NCBI GenBank assembly: GCA_020721805.1
Contig: DYMB01000009.1
Span: 1 to 60,242 of the forward strand
DNA: 60,242 nucleotides
Source of the DNA: Acetofilamentum sp.
GTDB taxonomy: Bacteria > Hydrothermota > 32-111
Reading direction: 5' to 3'
Part shown: piece by piece, positions 9,817 to 19,895 of the stretch
Layout: every line of letters begins with the position of its first letter
Numbering within the stretch: the stretch's first letter is position 1
Notes under the pieces: generated by a model
The model's input: the letters and a program-made list of their open reading frames with translations, nothing else
What the model was told of the DNA's origin: nothing
Database searches by the model: none
Program-made: the position numbers and the translations under genes

Positions 9817-9824
9817 TTGAAATA

Positions 9825-10286
9825 TTATTTTTTGGAGAGTTCTTCTTCAACTTTTTTTTGTGCCTCACTGTTAACAGGTTCAGTTAAAGCAGTCGCGATC
9901 CATTCAAATTCTTCCTGAGAAAGATTATATTTTATATATATATTACTTTCAATATCTTCCCATTTTTTCTGTATCTCTTCAAACTCTTTTTTTATCTTTG
10001 CATCCTTTTTATCAATATTAATAACATCATCATCGGTTAACTTATATTTACTTTTAAACGATTCCATAATTTTACTCATATTTTCTATCTCGGCAGTCAA
10101 CTCCTTTGCAACTTTTACATATTTTTCAATCTGCTCTGAAGTGATTTTCCCATCCGCTGGAGGAACAAATGTTATCTCTTTGTTTTCTTCCTGTTCTGTT
10201 TTTTTGCCAATGTTTTTTGCAGCATCAGATGGAGCGCAGGAAATTAAAATTAAAATCATAACTAAGACAAATAATATTTTTTTCAT
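9825..10286 (-). CDS. Lipoprotein of unknown function, in the V-ATPase operon
   Basis: A 153-residue protein with a lipoprotein signal: MKKILFVLVMILILIS then Cys17 (lipobox LISC). The mature part is mostly helical and charged, with Lys/Glu-rich stretches suggesting coiled coils. It lies 12 bases after the stop of subunit D and has GGAGG before its ATG, so it is probably co-transcribed with the ATPase. No domain was recognised. Confidence 0.75.
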   Translation of the reverse strand: MKKILFVLVMILILISCAPSDAAKNIGKKTEQEENKEITFVPPADGKITSEQIEKYVKVAKELTAEIENMSKIMESFKSKYKLTDDDVINIDKKDAKIKKEFEEIQKKWEDIESNIYIKYNLSQEEFEWIATALTEPVNSEAQKKVEEELSKK

Positions 10287-10298
10287 TTTTCCTCCTTA

Positions 10299-10922
10299 TC
10301 AATGTTCTCTTACTATATCTTTTATCTTCATCAACCTTGTTAAATTGGATCTTTCAAATTCGGAAAGTTTCATCGTTATATATCTTATAGTTTCTTCAAG
10401 TGATGGTATCAACTTGTATTCAAGAGCATTTACTCTTCTTCTGGTCTTATCTATTTCATCAGCGAGAAGTTGAACCTTTTTTTCCATTTCAGCAAGATTT
10501 ATTAAAGTGTCAAGAAATTTTTCAAATTTTAAAAGTGCAAAATCCATTTCACCTGAAGTGTTTAAAAAACCATAACAAATAATTTCACCTGAAACTTCTT
10601 TTGTAAATTTTGGAACTTTTACAGACATCAGATTTTTTGTTTCAACAAGGACTGCTACTTCCTTCGTTGGAAGAGATAATGCTTCTTCTATTTGTTCTTT
10701 TCCCAATTCACTCTGAGCGAGAACAAAAGATTGAAGAATAGATTGAAGTTCATTCTCTATCTGGATCCTTTTTGTTTTTACCTCTTCTATCTGAGAGAGC
10801 ATCTGTCTCATAAGTTCATCCTGTTTATCCTTCAAAAGTTTATGCCCTCTCTTTGCTATCTTTACTCTCTTTTTTAGTCTTTGTAACTCCATCCTTGTAG
10901 CATTAACTTGAAGTATCATCAT
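10299..10922 (-). CDS. atpD: V/A-type ATPase subunit D (central stalk)
   Basis: A 207-residue helical protein starting near VNATRMELQRLKKRVKIAKRGHKLLKDKQ, the family signature, with another long helix at the C-terminus. Subunit D is the rotating shaft inside the A3B3 head and couples ATP turnover to the membrane ring. Its ATG overlaps the stop codon of subunit B. An ATG one codon later is equally possible. Confidence 0.93.
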   Translation of the reverse strand: MMILQVNATRMELQRLKKRVKIAKRGHKLLKDKQDELMRQMLSQIEEVKTKRIQIENELQSILQSFVLAQSELGKEQIEEALSLPTKEVAVLVETKNLMSVKVPKFTKEVSGEIICYGFLNTSGEMDFALLKFEKFLDTLINLAEMEKKVQLLADEIDKTRRRVNALEYKLIPSLEETIRYITMKLSEFERSNLTRLMKIKDIVREH

Positions 10923-12298
10923 TATACCTTTTTATAATATTTTTCTATATTTTCATCCCTTATTCTTTTCAACTCCTCTTTAGGGAATATAGAAAGGAGT
11001 CTCCATCCAAGGTTTAAAGTTTGTTCTATGGTTCTATTCTCATAATCACCCTGTGAGATGTATTCCAGTTCAAAATCCTGTGCAAATTTTAAATAAACTT
11101 TATCCATATCGGTTAAAGCACTCTCTCCAAGTATGACGGCAAGTTCCTCTGCCTCCTTTCCTCTTGCATAAGATGCATACAACTGGTTAAAAAGATCCGC
11201 ATGATCCTCTCTTGTTTTCCCTTTCCCTATTCCTTTATCCTTCAACCTTGAAAGTGAAGGTAAAATATCAACAGGTGGTAATATTTTTTTTCTGTTCAAA
11301 GATCTTGAAAGTATTATTTGCCCTTCGGTTATATAACCTGTAAGATCGGGTATTGGATGTGTCTTATCATCCTCTGGCATTGTAAGTATCGGAATCAAAG
11401 TTATAGATCCTTTTTTACCCTTTATTCTTCCTGCTCTTTCATATATTGTTGAAAGATCCGTATATAAATATCCAGGATAGCCTCTTCTTCCGGGAACCTC
11501 TTTTCTTGCTGCAGATATCTCTCTAAGTGCTTCACAATAGTTTGTCATATCTGTTAAAATCACAAGAACATGCATATCATGTTTAAAGGCAAGGAACTCT
11601 GCTGAGGTTAAAGCAACTCTTGGCGTTGCTATTCTTTCAATGGCAGGATCATCTGCAAGGTTCAAAAAAAGAACAGATCTTGTTATGGCACCTGTTTTTT
11701 TAAAATCATCTATAAAAAATTGTGCTTCTTCAAATGTTATACCCATAGCACCAAAAACAACAGCAAACTGTTCATCTTTCCCCAAAACGGTAGATTGTCT
11801 TGCTATCTGTGCGGCCATCTTGTTATGTGGTAATCCACTACCTGAAAATATTGGTAGTTTCTGTCCTCTAACGAGAGTATTCAATCCATCTATCGTAGAA
11901 ATACCTGTTTGAATAAATTCATTAGGATAATTTCTGGCGTATGGATTTATAGGAGCACCATTTATATCAAGATTCTCTTCCGGTATGATCTTATCTTTTT
12001 CGCTTTTTGGTTTTCCAAATCCATTATAAACTTTTCCAAGCATATCCTTTGAAACACCAATGTGTATTCCATGACCAAGGAATCTTGTTTTTGTTCGCTC
12101 AATATCTATTCCTGTTGTTCCTTCAAAAACCTGAACGAGTGCTTTGTTGCCATTTACTTCGAGAACTTTTCCATTCTTTTTGCTCTTATCTGGTAGTTCA
12201 ATTTCAACGAGTTCCTCATATTTAACTCCGCTTACACCTTCAACAAGTATCAATGGACCCATTATGTTTACAAGACCTTTATACTCTTTTATCATCAA
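10922..12298 (-). CDS. atpB: V/A-type ATPase subunit B (non-catalytic head subunit)
   Basis: A 458-residue member of the ATPase head family. It has [52 protein letters not shown] in place of a true P-loop, as in B subunits, and [20 protein letters not shown]. It alternates with subunit A in the hexameric head and binds nucleotide at the interface without being the main catalytic chain. It starts 7 bases after subunit A with an AGGAG site and overlaps subunit D by one base. Confidence 0.95.
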   Translation of the reverse strand: MMIKEYKGLVNIMGPLILVEGVSGVKYEELVEIELPDKSKKNGKVLEVNGNKALVQVFEGTTGIDIERTKTRFLGHGIHIGVSKDMLGKVYNGFGKPKSEKDKIIPEENLDINGAPINPYARNYPNEFIQTGISTIDGLNTLVRGQKLPIFSGSGLPHNKMAAQIARQSTVLGKDEQFAVVFGAMGITFEEAQFFIDDFKKTGAITRSVLFLNLADDPAIERIATPRVALTSAEFLAFKHDMHVLVILTDMTNYCEALREISAARKEVPGRRGYPGYLYTDLSTIYERAGRIKGKKGSITLIPILTMPEDDKTHPIPDLTGYITEGQIILSRSLNRKKILPPVDILPSLSRLKDKGIGKGKTREDHADLFNQLYASYARGKEAEELAVILGESALTDMDKVYLKFAQDFELEYISQGDYENRTIEQTLNLGWRLLSIFPKEELKRIRDENIEKYYKKV

Positions 12299-12305
12299 TA
12301 CTCCT

Positions 12306-14072
12306 TTATAACTTTTTTAAAAGTTCATCAAATTCATCATCTATTTCTTTTTTTATGGATTCTATGTTTTCAATATTTTCAATTGGAGTATACTTCATTC
12401 TGGCGACTCTATCCCTTACTCTCATATTCTCAATGTCAACTATGTTGATACCTTTCTGTAAGTATTCTTTTCCTTTAGTATAAAAATATTGTATCACATT
12501 TATCATTTTATACTGTTTATCTATTCTTGAATATGTGTCAATTTCATGAAAAGCGTTCTGATGTAAAAAATCCTCTCTTATCATTTTAGCAACAAGGAGG
12601 ATCAATCTATCGTTGCCACTCAAAGCATCTATTCCAACGAGTCTCACTATCTCTTCGAGTTCAGCTTCTTCTTCAAGTATTCTCATAGATTTATTCTGTA
12701 GTTCAAAGTAGTTTTCAGAAACATTTTTAATTATATACTCTTTAATATTATCTATATAAAGTGAGTAAGAGTTCAACCATGAAATAGCGGGAAAATGTCT
12801 TCTGTATGCCAGTTGTGCTTCAAGTGACCAGAATACTTTTACAACTCTCAATGTAGCCTGAACAACAGGATCGGACAGATCACCACCCGGAGGAGAAACC
12901 GCTCCTATAACAGTTAAAGCACCCTCTCTTTCTTCAGAGGCAAGACATTTCACTCTTCCAGCCCTTTCATAAAAGGAGGCAATTTTTGCTGCAAGATATG
13001 CTGGGTATCCTTCTTCTCCCGGCATCTCCTCAAGCCTTCCAGATATTTCCCTCATCGCTTCCGCCCACCTTGATGTGGAATCAGCCATCAACGCTACAGA
13101 ATATCCCATATCTCTGAAATATTCGGCGATCGTTATTCCAGTATAGACGGATGCTTCTCTTGCCGCAACAGGCATATTTGAAGTGTTTGCTACAAGAACT
13201 GTTCTTTTCATAAGTGGTTCACCAGATTTTGGATCAACGAGTTCCGGAAACTCTATTAAAACATCTGTCATCTCGTTTCCCCTTTCACCACATCCAATAT
13301 AAACTATAACCTCAGCATCAGCCCATTTGGAAAGTTGATGTTGTATAACAGTTTTACCGGATCCGAAAGGTCCAGGGACACAGGCAGTACCACCCTTTGA
13401 AATTGGAAAGAACATATCAATAACCCTTTGACCTGTAAACATCGGAAGAATTGGAGGTAATTTTTCAAGATATGGTCTTGGTTTTCTTACAGGCCATTTT
13501 TGCATCATATTTATTTCAAGATTTTTATTATCTTTATCCTTCAAAACTGCGACAACATCATCAACTTTAAAATCACCGCTTTTTATATCAATCACTTCTC
13601 CAGAAAGATATGGTGGAACCATTATATAATGTTTTATGAGAGAAGTCTCCTGAACATAACCGAGTTTATCTCCTTCTGATACTTTATCACCCTTTTTAAC
13701 AATTGGTATAAACTTCCATGTTTTGTTTCTATCCAGAGCATTAGTCTGGATTCCCCTTGTTATAAAATCCCCCACCTGCGAATAAATCTTATCGAGTGGT
13801 CTCTGTGTCCCATCATAAATAGATTCGATCAAGCCTGGACCAAGTTCTACTGATAAAGGGTATCCTGTTTGATATACAGGTTCACCAACACCTATTCCGG
13901 ATGTCTCTTCATAAACCTGTATGTATGCCGTATCTTCGTTTAGTTCTATGATTTCACCCATAAGTTTCATATCGGATACAAAAACAACATCATACATTTT
14001 TGAACCCAACATATTGTTTGCAACCACAAGTGGACCGGCAACCTTTATAATTCTCCCCGTTTTTTTCTCCAT
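12306..14072 (-). CDS. atpA: V/A-type ATPase catalytic subunit A
   Basis: The 588-residue catalytic chain. The P-loop GPFGSGKT is at 234-241, followed by GCGERGNEM (catalytic Glu region) and [11 protein letters not shown]. The non-homologous bulge domain, specific to V/A types, lies at about 110-190. Length and motif order match bacterial V-ATPases. It sits between subunits F and B, as in Enterococcus hirae. Confidence 0.96.
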   Translation of the reverse strand: MEKKTGRIIKVAGPLVVANNMLGSKMYDVVFVSDMKLMGEIIELNEDTAYIQVYEETSGIGVGEPVYQTGYPLSVELGPGLIESIYDGTQRPLDKIYSQVGDFITRGIQTNALDRNKTWKFIPIVKKGDKVSEGDKLGYVQETSLIKHYIMVPPYLSGEVIDIKSGDFKVDDVVAVLKDKDNKNLEINMMQKWPVRKPRPYLEKLPPILPMFTGQRVIDMFFPISKGGTACVPGPFGSGKTVIQHQLSKWADAEVIVYIGCGERGNEMTDVLIEFPELVDPKSGEPLMKRTVLVANTSNMPVAAREASVYTGITIAEYFRDMGYSVALMADSTSRWAEAMREISGRLEEMPGEEGYPAYLAAKIASFYERAGRVKCLASEEREGALTVIGAVSPPGGDLSDPVVQATLRVVKVFWSLEAQLAYRRHFPAISWLNSYSLYIDNIKEYIIKNVSENYFELQNKSMRILEEEAELEEIVRLVGIDALSGNDRLILLVAKMIREDFLHQNAFHEIDTYSRIDKQYKMINVIQYFYTKGKEYLQKGINIVDIENMRVRDRVARMKYTPIENIENIESIKKEIDDEFDELLKKL

Positions 14073-14082
14073 AAAAACTCCA

Positions 14083-14406
14083 TTATTTTTCTTTCATAAC
14101 ATCAACACCTATAGCTTTTATTATAGAATTTCTCAAAAATTTAAGAGCATACTGGTTCCTCTCTTTTAACCCGGGTATTATAACTATAGATGGTAATGGT
14201 AAAGAGATATATTTTTTTATCTGTTCATCCATTGATAAAGCGAGTGATTCGGTAATAAATATTATACCATAACCTGTTTTTATAAGCCTATTTAAAACAT
14301 CTATCGCCTCATCCGTCTTTTCAACTGGAAAAATTTCAACACCAACCGCTTTAAAAATGAGCATAACATCATTTTCCCCGATCGCTGCTATTTTCACTTT
14401 GCTCAT
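14083..14406 (-). CDS. atpF: V/A-type ATPase subunit F (NtpG-like)
   Basis: A 107-residue protein with the Rossmann-like subunit F pattern: KIAAIGENDVMLIFKAVGVE, then GYGIIFITESLA and PSIVIIPG near the end. Subunit F attaches to subunit D on the rotor and modulates activity. Its ATG overlaps the stop of subunit C by 4 bases. Confidence 0.9.
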   Translation of the reverse strand: MSKVKIAAIGENDVMLIFKAVGVEIFPVEKTDEAIDVLNRLIKTGYGIIFITESLALSMDEQIKKYISLPLPSIVIIPGLKERNQYALKFLRNSIIKAIGVDVMKEK

Positions 14407-15422
14407 AGTTGTGGTATCCTATTTTTTATTTTTTCTTTAGGTATATTGTTGACTATACCCGTATAGATTATATTTAAAGACCTCGTTTCAAATCTTTTCC
14501 TGATAAAAAAGTATAAAATTCTTTCAAGTGTTGACAGAAATTCTCTGGTTATCGCAAAAGATTCGAGAACAAATTTTTCCTCATTTTTTTCAAAAGATGT
14601 AAAAGTCTTCTCAGAAAAAGCAAGAAAAGTCCCTTCCATTATCATTCTGATATATTCACTATTTTCAAGTTCCGAAGCGAATATATCAAGATTCTCATTT
14701 TCAAACTTTTCAAAAAATTCAAAAGAAAGGAAACCTTCAGGGTAAATGAAATCTTTAAATTTAATATTCATACCCGCTATCTTTACACGGTAAATATTCT
14801 TTATGTTAAGCATATCTACTCTGTGACGAAAAATTTTTAACAAAAAATCTGATTTTACATCTTTAATATAATCAAAAAGTTTTTCAAAAAAGAACCGTTC
14901 AAGTTTCAACTCAACAAATCTAAGGTTATTTCTATCAGGTTTCAGTTCATAAACGAAGGAAAGAATATCCTTTATATTTCCTTCAATGTTATCCATTTTT
15001 CCATTTTCATAGAAATCTTTAAGAACCTCATAGGTATATGCCGAATGTAGGAAAAGATGTTTTAAATCTTTATTCATTATTGATGATTTTACAACAACTT
15101 TAATGTTATGGATATCCCTGTCAAGTAGAATGAAATTTATTACCTTTTTATCGTTTTCTGTAAGATTTTTTTCAAGATAGTTCATAGAAAGTAGGTTCTC
15201 TTTTTCAAGAACAAATGAAAAATCCTTATTTTTCCTTATCTCATCAACATACCTGTTATAGTATGTATCGTTTAAACTTTTGCAAAACTCATCAAAATTG
15301 TTGGAAGATATCAACCTTTCAAACTGTTCGGTGTTTAAAAACTCCTTCTCTCTTTCAACGAGTTCACCAAAATTGAAAAGATATTCCTCTTTTTCCTTTA
15401 AAACGGCTTCAAAAAGATTCAA
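14403..15422 (-). CDS. atpC: V/A-type ATPase subunit C (rotor-ring adapter)
   Basis: A 339-residue, almost entirely helical protein in the position of subunit C. LLDRDIHNIKVVVKS in the middle is typical of the family. It forms the funnel that seats the central shaft on the membrane ring. The sequence is poorly conserved, and the call leans partly on its place between E and F. Confidence 0.85.
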   Translation of the reverse strand: MNLFEAVLKEKEEYLFNFGELVEREKEFLNTEQFERLISSNNFDEFCKSLNDTYYNRYVDEIRKNKDFSFVLEKENLLSMNYLEKNLTENDKKVINFILLDRDIHNIKVVVKSSIMNKDLKHLFLHSAYTYEVLKDFYENGKMDNIEGNIKDILSFVYELKPDRNNLRFVELKLERFFFEKLFDYIKDVKSDFLLKIFRHRVDMLNIKNIYRVKIAGMNIKFKDFIYPEGFLSFEFFEKFENENLDIFASELENSEYIRMIMEGTFLAFSEKTFTSFEKNEEKFVLESFAITREFLSTLERILYFFIRKRFETRSLNIIYTGIVNNIPKEKIKNRIPQL

Positions 15423-15433
15423 ACATTACCTCT

Positions 15434-16003
15434 CTAATCAAACAGTTTTTTGTTTACTTTCAAATAAAGATCGTCATATTTAAATTCAAATTCATCTTCA
15501 GGGGATATAGTATAAACAGTTTTACCCTGAACGATTTTTACCCCAGTTTCAAAATCTGGTTCAATCGAAGATCTTTTAAACTTTTCTTCAAACTCCTTAA
15601 GGATATACTTTTCATCAACCCTTTTTTCCTTTTTACCTATTATGAATTCTCCACCTGTAATATTCTCTATTTCCAAAGATTTTTTAAAATATTCTTTAAA
15701 ACCATTTTCATCAAGATTCTTCAAACTATCTTTTACAAGAGAAAGAAGAGTTTCAATAGATTCTTTCTTTTTATTTAACAATTCCTGTTTTAATAATGAT
15801 TCTTTATACTGAAAAGTATTATTAAAAGTCTCCTTATATACAAGTTCCTCTTTATTTTTAAAAGATTCTATGATCTTTTTTGCTTCCTCTTTCGCCTTGT
15901 TTAAAATCTTTTCTTTTTCTTTTTGCGCCTCTATCAAAATCTTTTCTTTCTCAACCTGTGCATCATCAAGAATTTTTTTTGACAGATTATCTATCTGTGT
16001 CAT
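15434..16003 (-). CDS. atpE: V/A-type ATPase subunit E (peripheral stalk)
   Basis: A 189-residue protein with a long N-terminal coiled coil (EKEKILIEAQKEKEKILNKA and onward) and a globular C-terminal half, as in subunit E. It pairs with the G/H subunit to form the stator. It lies 11 bases before subunit C and 8 bases after K. Confidence 0.88.
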   Translation of the reverse strand: MTQIDNLSKKILDDAQVEKEKILIEAQKEKEKILNKAKEEAKKIIESFKNKEELVYKETFNNTFQYKESLLKQELLNKKKESIETLLSLVKDSLKNLDENGFKEYFKKSLEIENITGGEFIIGKKEKRVDEKYILKEFEEKFKRSSIEPDFETGVKIVQGKTVYTISPEDEFEFKYDDLYLKVNKKLFD

Positions 16004-16011
16004 AAATCCCC

Positions 16012-16554
16012 TTACAGTTTAACAGCATTGATTAAGAAGAATGATACTAGAAGTCCCAAAACAGCATAAGTTTCAATCAAAGCAGCATGAATAACACCCT
16101 TCATAGATTGATCGGCTCTTTTTGCCACAAGAGCGACACCAGCCGCACAGGTTTTACCTTGATATATCGCTGAAATCAATCCTGCAAAGGCAACAGGTAA
16201 GGCTGCTATAAAAAGTGATAATCCCTGATTTAAAGTAGAAATCATGGTCAATTTTCCAAGAATCAAAAATGCACCAACAAAACCATAAAAACCCTGAGTA
16301 CCAGGCAATGCAACGAGCAAAAATAATGCTCCAAACTTTTCAGGAGATTCTGAAAGAACACCATCAGCGGCTTTCGCAGGATAACTTATTCCAAAGACCG
16401 ATCCTATTCCAGCAAGTAATGCGGAAAATGCTGCTCCGATCAAAGCAAATATAAATCCCCATTGTGAATTTTGAGCAACAGATTGCGTTGTGTTTACAAC
16501 ACTTGTTGTATCAACCTGTGAAAAAATAGTTTGTAATAAAACTAAACTATTCAT
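16012..16554 (-). CDS. atpK: V/A-type ATPase rotor-ring subunit K, sodium-type
   Basis: A 180-residue protein with four membrane helices in two hairpins. The five sodium-liganding residues known in the Enterococcus hirae ring (Leu61, Thr64, Gln65, Gln110, Glu139) each have a counterpart shifted by exactly 22 positions: Leu83, Thr86, Gln87 (in LPGTQG), Gln132 (in YQGKT) and Glu161 (in LIETYAV). This predicts a sodium rather than proton ring. About 30 extra residues precede the first helix; they look like a weak signal sequence and explain the shift. Confidence 0.93.
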   Translation of the reverse strand: MNSLVLLQTIFSQVDTTSVVNTTQSVAQNSQWGFIFALIGAAFSALLAGIGSVFGISYPAKAADGVLSESPEKFGALFLLVALPGTQGFYGFVGAFLILGKLTMISTLNQGLSLFIAALPVAFAGLISAIYQGKTCAAGVALVAKRADQSMKGVIHAALIETYAVLGLLVSFFLINAVKL

Positions 16555-16563
16555 TATTCCTCC

Positions 16564-18558
16564 TTAATCCTCTATTACGGTTATATACTTGTATTCCTCT
16601 TTAAAAACTTTAAAACCCACACCACCACCGATATAAAATTTATTAAAAAACTCAACAAAATGTAATCTGAGTGTGTGAACAAAACCACCTAAAAGGTTTA
16701 TAGCAAGATTGAATATGTGACCAAAGATTAACACCACCACTGTCAAAATTGGACCAAGGATCTTAACCCCGGAAATTGAAAATGCTATTTTATTGATCGC
16801 AACAGCTATTCCAGCACTCGTCAATCCAAGTGCCATCAATCTGATATATGAAAGAATATCTCCAACATATGAAGAGATTCCACCAACTATGGTCGCGTTA
16901 AGTATACCCATAAATATTCTCATAATCCAACTTTTTTCATGTCTGTTGGAAAATAATATTATCATAAAAGCAGATATCATAAAAACAAAAAGTAAGATTT
17001 TAGTAAATGACGCTGGAACAATAGGTTTTGAAAGAATATTCATACTCACTGCCATTTCGGTTCCAAGAAATAAGAGTACCATTGAACCTATATATGTTAT
17101 CCAGAAAAAACCATCAAAAAATGCAGTTTGATAATCTTTTCTAAAAAGGTTATCAAAAAATTTAATCGATAGACCAAAGAAAATATGTAAGGTTCCAAGA
17201 AGTAAAGATAACCTGAAGAAATTCATCGCTCCTTCAAAAGTGTTAACAGGATCTCCGAGTAATGCGATTTTAGAAGAGTATTTTCCAAGATTGATATAGT
17301 TGGGTAAATCTCCAAACCATCCTGAAAAAAGTGCTCCCATAACAAAAGTCCAGAAACCACCATAAAAGAGTAGAAGTCCAAATCCTTCTCTTGATTTTGG
17401 AATCTTTATCATAATTATTATTGTTAAAATTACCAAAATTAGACCATATAAAGCATCAGTTATGCATAATCCAAAAAACAAACCAAAAAAGACAAATATG
17501 AATGGTGTCGGATCTATTTCATAATATCTCGGAAGTCCAAACATTGATGTAACAATTTCAAAAGGTTTTATCAGTTTTTTATTTTCAAGAATTATTGGAG
17601 GCTCCTCACCCTCATCAGGTTCAATTTCAAAAAATGTTATATAACGAAATTTTTCTTCCATCGTTTTAATTTGTTTTAAATCTTCATTTTTTATCCATAA
17701 AGAATAAAATGAAGTTTTTTCAGTTTTATAACTATTTTCAAATGTTTCAAGAATCTCTTCCTGTTGGAGAGAATACTCGTAAAATATTGTTATATCCTTT
17801 TGATATTTTTCTATAAATATCTTAATTTTCTCATAAATTTTTTTTATTTCCTCTTCTTGATATTTTATACTCTCTCTTTTTAATAGGATGTTTTCTTCAA
17901 CGCTTCCAGTTAGATTTTCAAAAGATGCGGATTCAAACGCTGATTTAATAAGTATCTCTTCAACATCATCTTTATCGGAATTTAAAAAACATAGAATGTA
18001 GTATGAAAAATCTCCAGAATCATATACCTCTTGAAGTGAAACATTTTTATCCTTAAATTTTTCTAAAAAATCATCCCTGTTTATATTTTTTATATTTATT
18101 TTCCCAAGAAGAACCGTATAGTTTTGAAACTGCCCCAGATCCTCTATTTTACCATCATAAAAACTCCACAAAGAAAGATGATTGATCTCACCTCTCAAAC
18201 TTTTAATCCTGTTGTTTAAATCTTCTATCCTTAAATCCGATTCAACGATCTCTCTTGCTTTATCAAGAATTTCCGTTCTTTTTGAAATACTTTTAAATTC
18301 ACTCCTTTTTACAACGATCTTTCCCTGTTTTTCAAAGTATTTAACAATCCCTTTATATTTATCTATAATTTCAAGTGTTTTTTCAAGAATCTTTATATTC
18401 TCATTACTTCTTTTTAACTTTTCAACAACCCTATTTTCATCTTTTAAAATAAAGGGCATAACATCAACATAAAAATTTGCTTTCAATTCATCAAGAACAT
18501 CTTTTTCACAGGTTTTGTATGTTACAAGGAGAAGTTTTTTTAATTTTGAAACTGACAT
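16564..18558 (-). CDS. atpI: V/A-type ATPase subunit I (membrane stator, a-type)
   Basis: A 664-residue protein. The N-terminal half (about 1-330) is soluble and coiled-coil rich; the C-terminal half has about eight membrane spans. Landmarks are PTPFIFVFFGLFFGLCITDA, SYIRLMALGLTSAGIA and HTLRLHFVEFFNKFY, with Arg631 the likely essential arginine facing the ring carboxylate. It forms the ion path with subunit K. Its ATG overlaps the stop of the G/H gene by one base. Confidence 0.94.
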   Translation of the reverse strand: MSVSKLKKLLLVTYKTCEKDVLDELKANFYVDVMPFILKDENRVVEKLKRSNENIKILEKTLEIIDKYKGIVKYFEKQGKIVVKRSEFKSISKRTEILDKAREIVESDLRIEDLNNRIKSLRGEINHLSLWSFYDGKIEDLGQFQNYTVLLGKINIKNINRDDFLEKFKDKNVSLQEVYDSGDFSYYILCFLNSDKDDVEEILIKSAFESASFENLTGSVEENILLKRESIKYQEEEIKKIYEKIKIFIEKYQKDITIFYEYSLQQEEILETFENSYKTEKTSFYSLWIKNEDLKQIKTMEEKFRYITFFEIEPDEGEEPPIILENKKLIKPFEIVTSMFGLPRYYEIDPTPFIFVFFGLFFGLCITDALYGLILVILTIIIMIKIPKSREGFGLLLFYGGFWTFVMGALFSGWFGDLPNYINLGKYSSKIALLGDPVNTFEGAMNFFRLSLLLGTLHIFFGLSIKFFDNLFRKDYQTAFFDGFFWITYIGSMVLLFLGTEMAVSMNILSKPIVPASFTKILLFVFMISAFMIILFSNRHEKSWIMRIFMGILNATIVGGISSYVGDILSYIRLMALGLTSAGIAVAINKIAFSISGVKILGPILTVVVLIFGHIFNLAINLLGGFVHTLRLHFVEFFNKFYIGGGVGFKVFKEEYKYITVIED

Positions 18559-18869
18559 TATTTGAGAAACTCCTTAACAGTTTCTTCTACAACTCTATTT
18601 TTTCTTTCTTTAAAAACTTTTTCTATCTCTTTAAGTTTTTCTTCATATTCTTTTGATAGTTTTACGATCATTTTTTCGGCATCATTTTTTGCCTTTACCA
18701 TGATATTCTCTAAAATTTTTTGTCCATCTTTTTTGCTTTCAGATATTATATTTTTCGCTTCCATTTCAGCTTTGGACAAAATTTCTGCTTTTTCTTTGTT
18801 GGCGATACCGATCAACTCTTTTGATTTTTCTTCCGCATCCTTGATCGATTTTAAAACAGAATCAAGCAC
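18558..18869 (-). CDS. V/A-type ATPase peripheral stalk subunit G/H (NtpF-like)
   Basis: A 103-residue coiled-coil protein full of Lys, Glu and Ala heptads (AEEKSKELIGIANKEKAEIL and so on), as expected for the partner of subunit E. It is the first gene of the operon and begins with GTG, preceded by AAGGAG. The whole order G/H, I, K, E, C, F, A, B, D equals the ntpFIKECGABD order of Enterococcus hirae. Confidence 0.85.
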   Translation of the reverse strand: MLDSVLKSIKDAEEKSKELIGIANKEKAEILSKAEMEAKNIISESKKDGQKILENIMVKAKNDAEKMIVKLSKEYEEKLKEIEKVFKERKNRVVEETVKEFLK

Positions 18870-18893
18870 AAAAATCTCCTTTTTAAAAAATTT

Positions 18894-18921
18894 ATTATAA
18901 CAAATAGATCTATATTGTCAA
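18894..18921 (-). promoter_or_regulatory. Promoter of the V-ATPase operon
   Basis: TTGACA (18916-18921) and TATAAT (18894-18899) on the minus strand are 16 bases apart. The spacer contains the palindrome ATAGATCTAT. It stands back to back with the lipid-kinase promoter at 18943-18970. Confidence 0.85.
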
Positions 18922-18942
18922 GTTTTAACTATTTAAATATTA

Positions 18943-18970
18943 TTGATATTTACTTTTTTGGGTTTATAAT
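18943..18970 (+). promoter_or_regulatory. Promoter of the lipid-kinase gene
   Basis: TTGATA (18943-18948) and TATAAT (18965-18970) are 16 bases apart. The likely ATG starts 8 bases after the -10 box. Confidence 0.75.
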
Positions 18971-18977
18971 CTTTTTA

Positions 18978-19862
18978 ATGAAAAAATACATCATCATTTT
19001 AAATCCTGTTGCTGGTAAGGGTGTGGGAATAAAAATATTAAATAGTTTGGAAAAGATTTTGAATGATCTTCAAATTGATTTCAATATCAAAAAAACCATT
19101 AATAAATATGATGCCGAAAGAAATTTAAAAGACTGGATAACAAAAGATAGAACTGATATTGTTGTTATAGGAGGTGATGGGACCTTAAATGAGGTTGTAA
19201 ATGGTCTCTATCCTATAGATATTCCCATAAGATTTATAAGTACTGGTACCGGAAACGATTTTGTAAAATCCATAAAAACATATTCTTTAAAAGAGATTCT
19301 AACAACTGAAAAATTTTCAAAAATAAACATTTTCTCAATTAACGATAAAATTGGAATAAATGCACTTGGAATAGGGTTTGATGGTGAGGTTATAGAGGAG
19401 ATGGATAAAAAAAAATTAAAATTTAAAGGACTTTTTGCATACCTGATCTTTGTTCTTTTAAAACTCTTCACCTATAAACCACCGACAGTAAAAATTTTAA
19501 TCGATAATGAAAAAAAAATCAAAAAAAAGTTTTATATAACCTGTGTTTCAAATGGAAAAGCGATAGGAGGAGGTTTCTTTTTAACACCCTTTGCTTCTTT
19601 AAAAGATGATTTTTTAAACATATGCCTGATAGAAGAGGTCCCAACCATTTTAAAACCTTATTATCTTTTAAAGGTTCTATTAAAAAAACATCATAAAGAT
19701 AAAAAGGTTATATTAAAAAAAATAAAGGAAATTTTAATAGAAACTACAACCGAATTGAAAGCACAGGTGGATGGGCAATTTATTAAAGGGAAAAAATTTT
19801 ATGTAAAGATTTTAAAGGAAAAATTAAAGATAGTCGCACATCAACCAGAAAAAGTGCCTTGA
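18978..19862 (+). CDS. Diacylglycerol/lipid kinase family protein (DagK/YegS-like)
   Basis: A 294-residue protein beginning MKKYIIILNPVAGKGVG, with the kinase signature VVIGGDGTLNEVVNGL and then STGTGNDFVKS. Members phosphorylate lipids such as diacylglycerol at the inner membrane using ATP. The C-terminal half is the usual beta-sandwich ending in AQVDGQFIKGKKFYVKIL. An upstream in-frame ATG at 18915 would place the promoter inside the gene; the ATG at 18978 fits the family start. It has no ribosome binding site and lies 8 bases after the -10 box, so the message is probably leaderless. The lipid substrate is not determinable. Confidence 0.88.
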   Translation: MKKYIIILNPVAGKGVGIKILNSLEKILNDLQIDFNIKKTINKYDAERNLKDWITKDRTDIVVIGGDGTLNEVVNGLYPIDIPIRFISTGTGNDFVKSIKTYSLKEILTTEKFSKINIFSINDKIGINALGIGFDGEVIEEMDKKKLKFKGLFAYLIFVLLKLFTYKPPTVKILIDNEKKIKKKFYITCVSNGKAIGGGFFLTPFASLKDDFLNICLIEEVPTILKPYYLLKVLLKKHHKDKKVILKKIKEILIETTTELKAQVDGQFIKGKKFYVKILKEKLKIVAHQPEKVP

Positions 19863-19886
19863 TTTTTTTTATTTTAAAATTATATT
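19859..19886 (+). promoter_or_regulatory. Promoter of the oxidative-stress cluster
   Basis: TTGATT (19859-19864) and TATATT (19881-19886) are 16 bases apart. The predicted start falls near 19893, just upstream of the inverted repeat at 19896-19910. Confidence 0.55.
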
Positions 19887-19895
19887 ATTCTAAAG

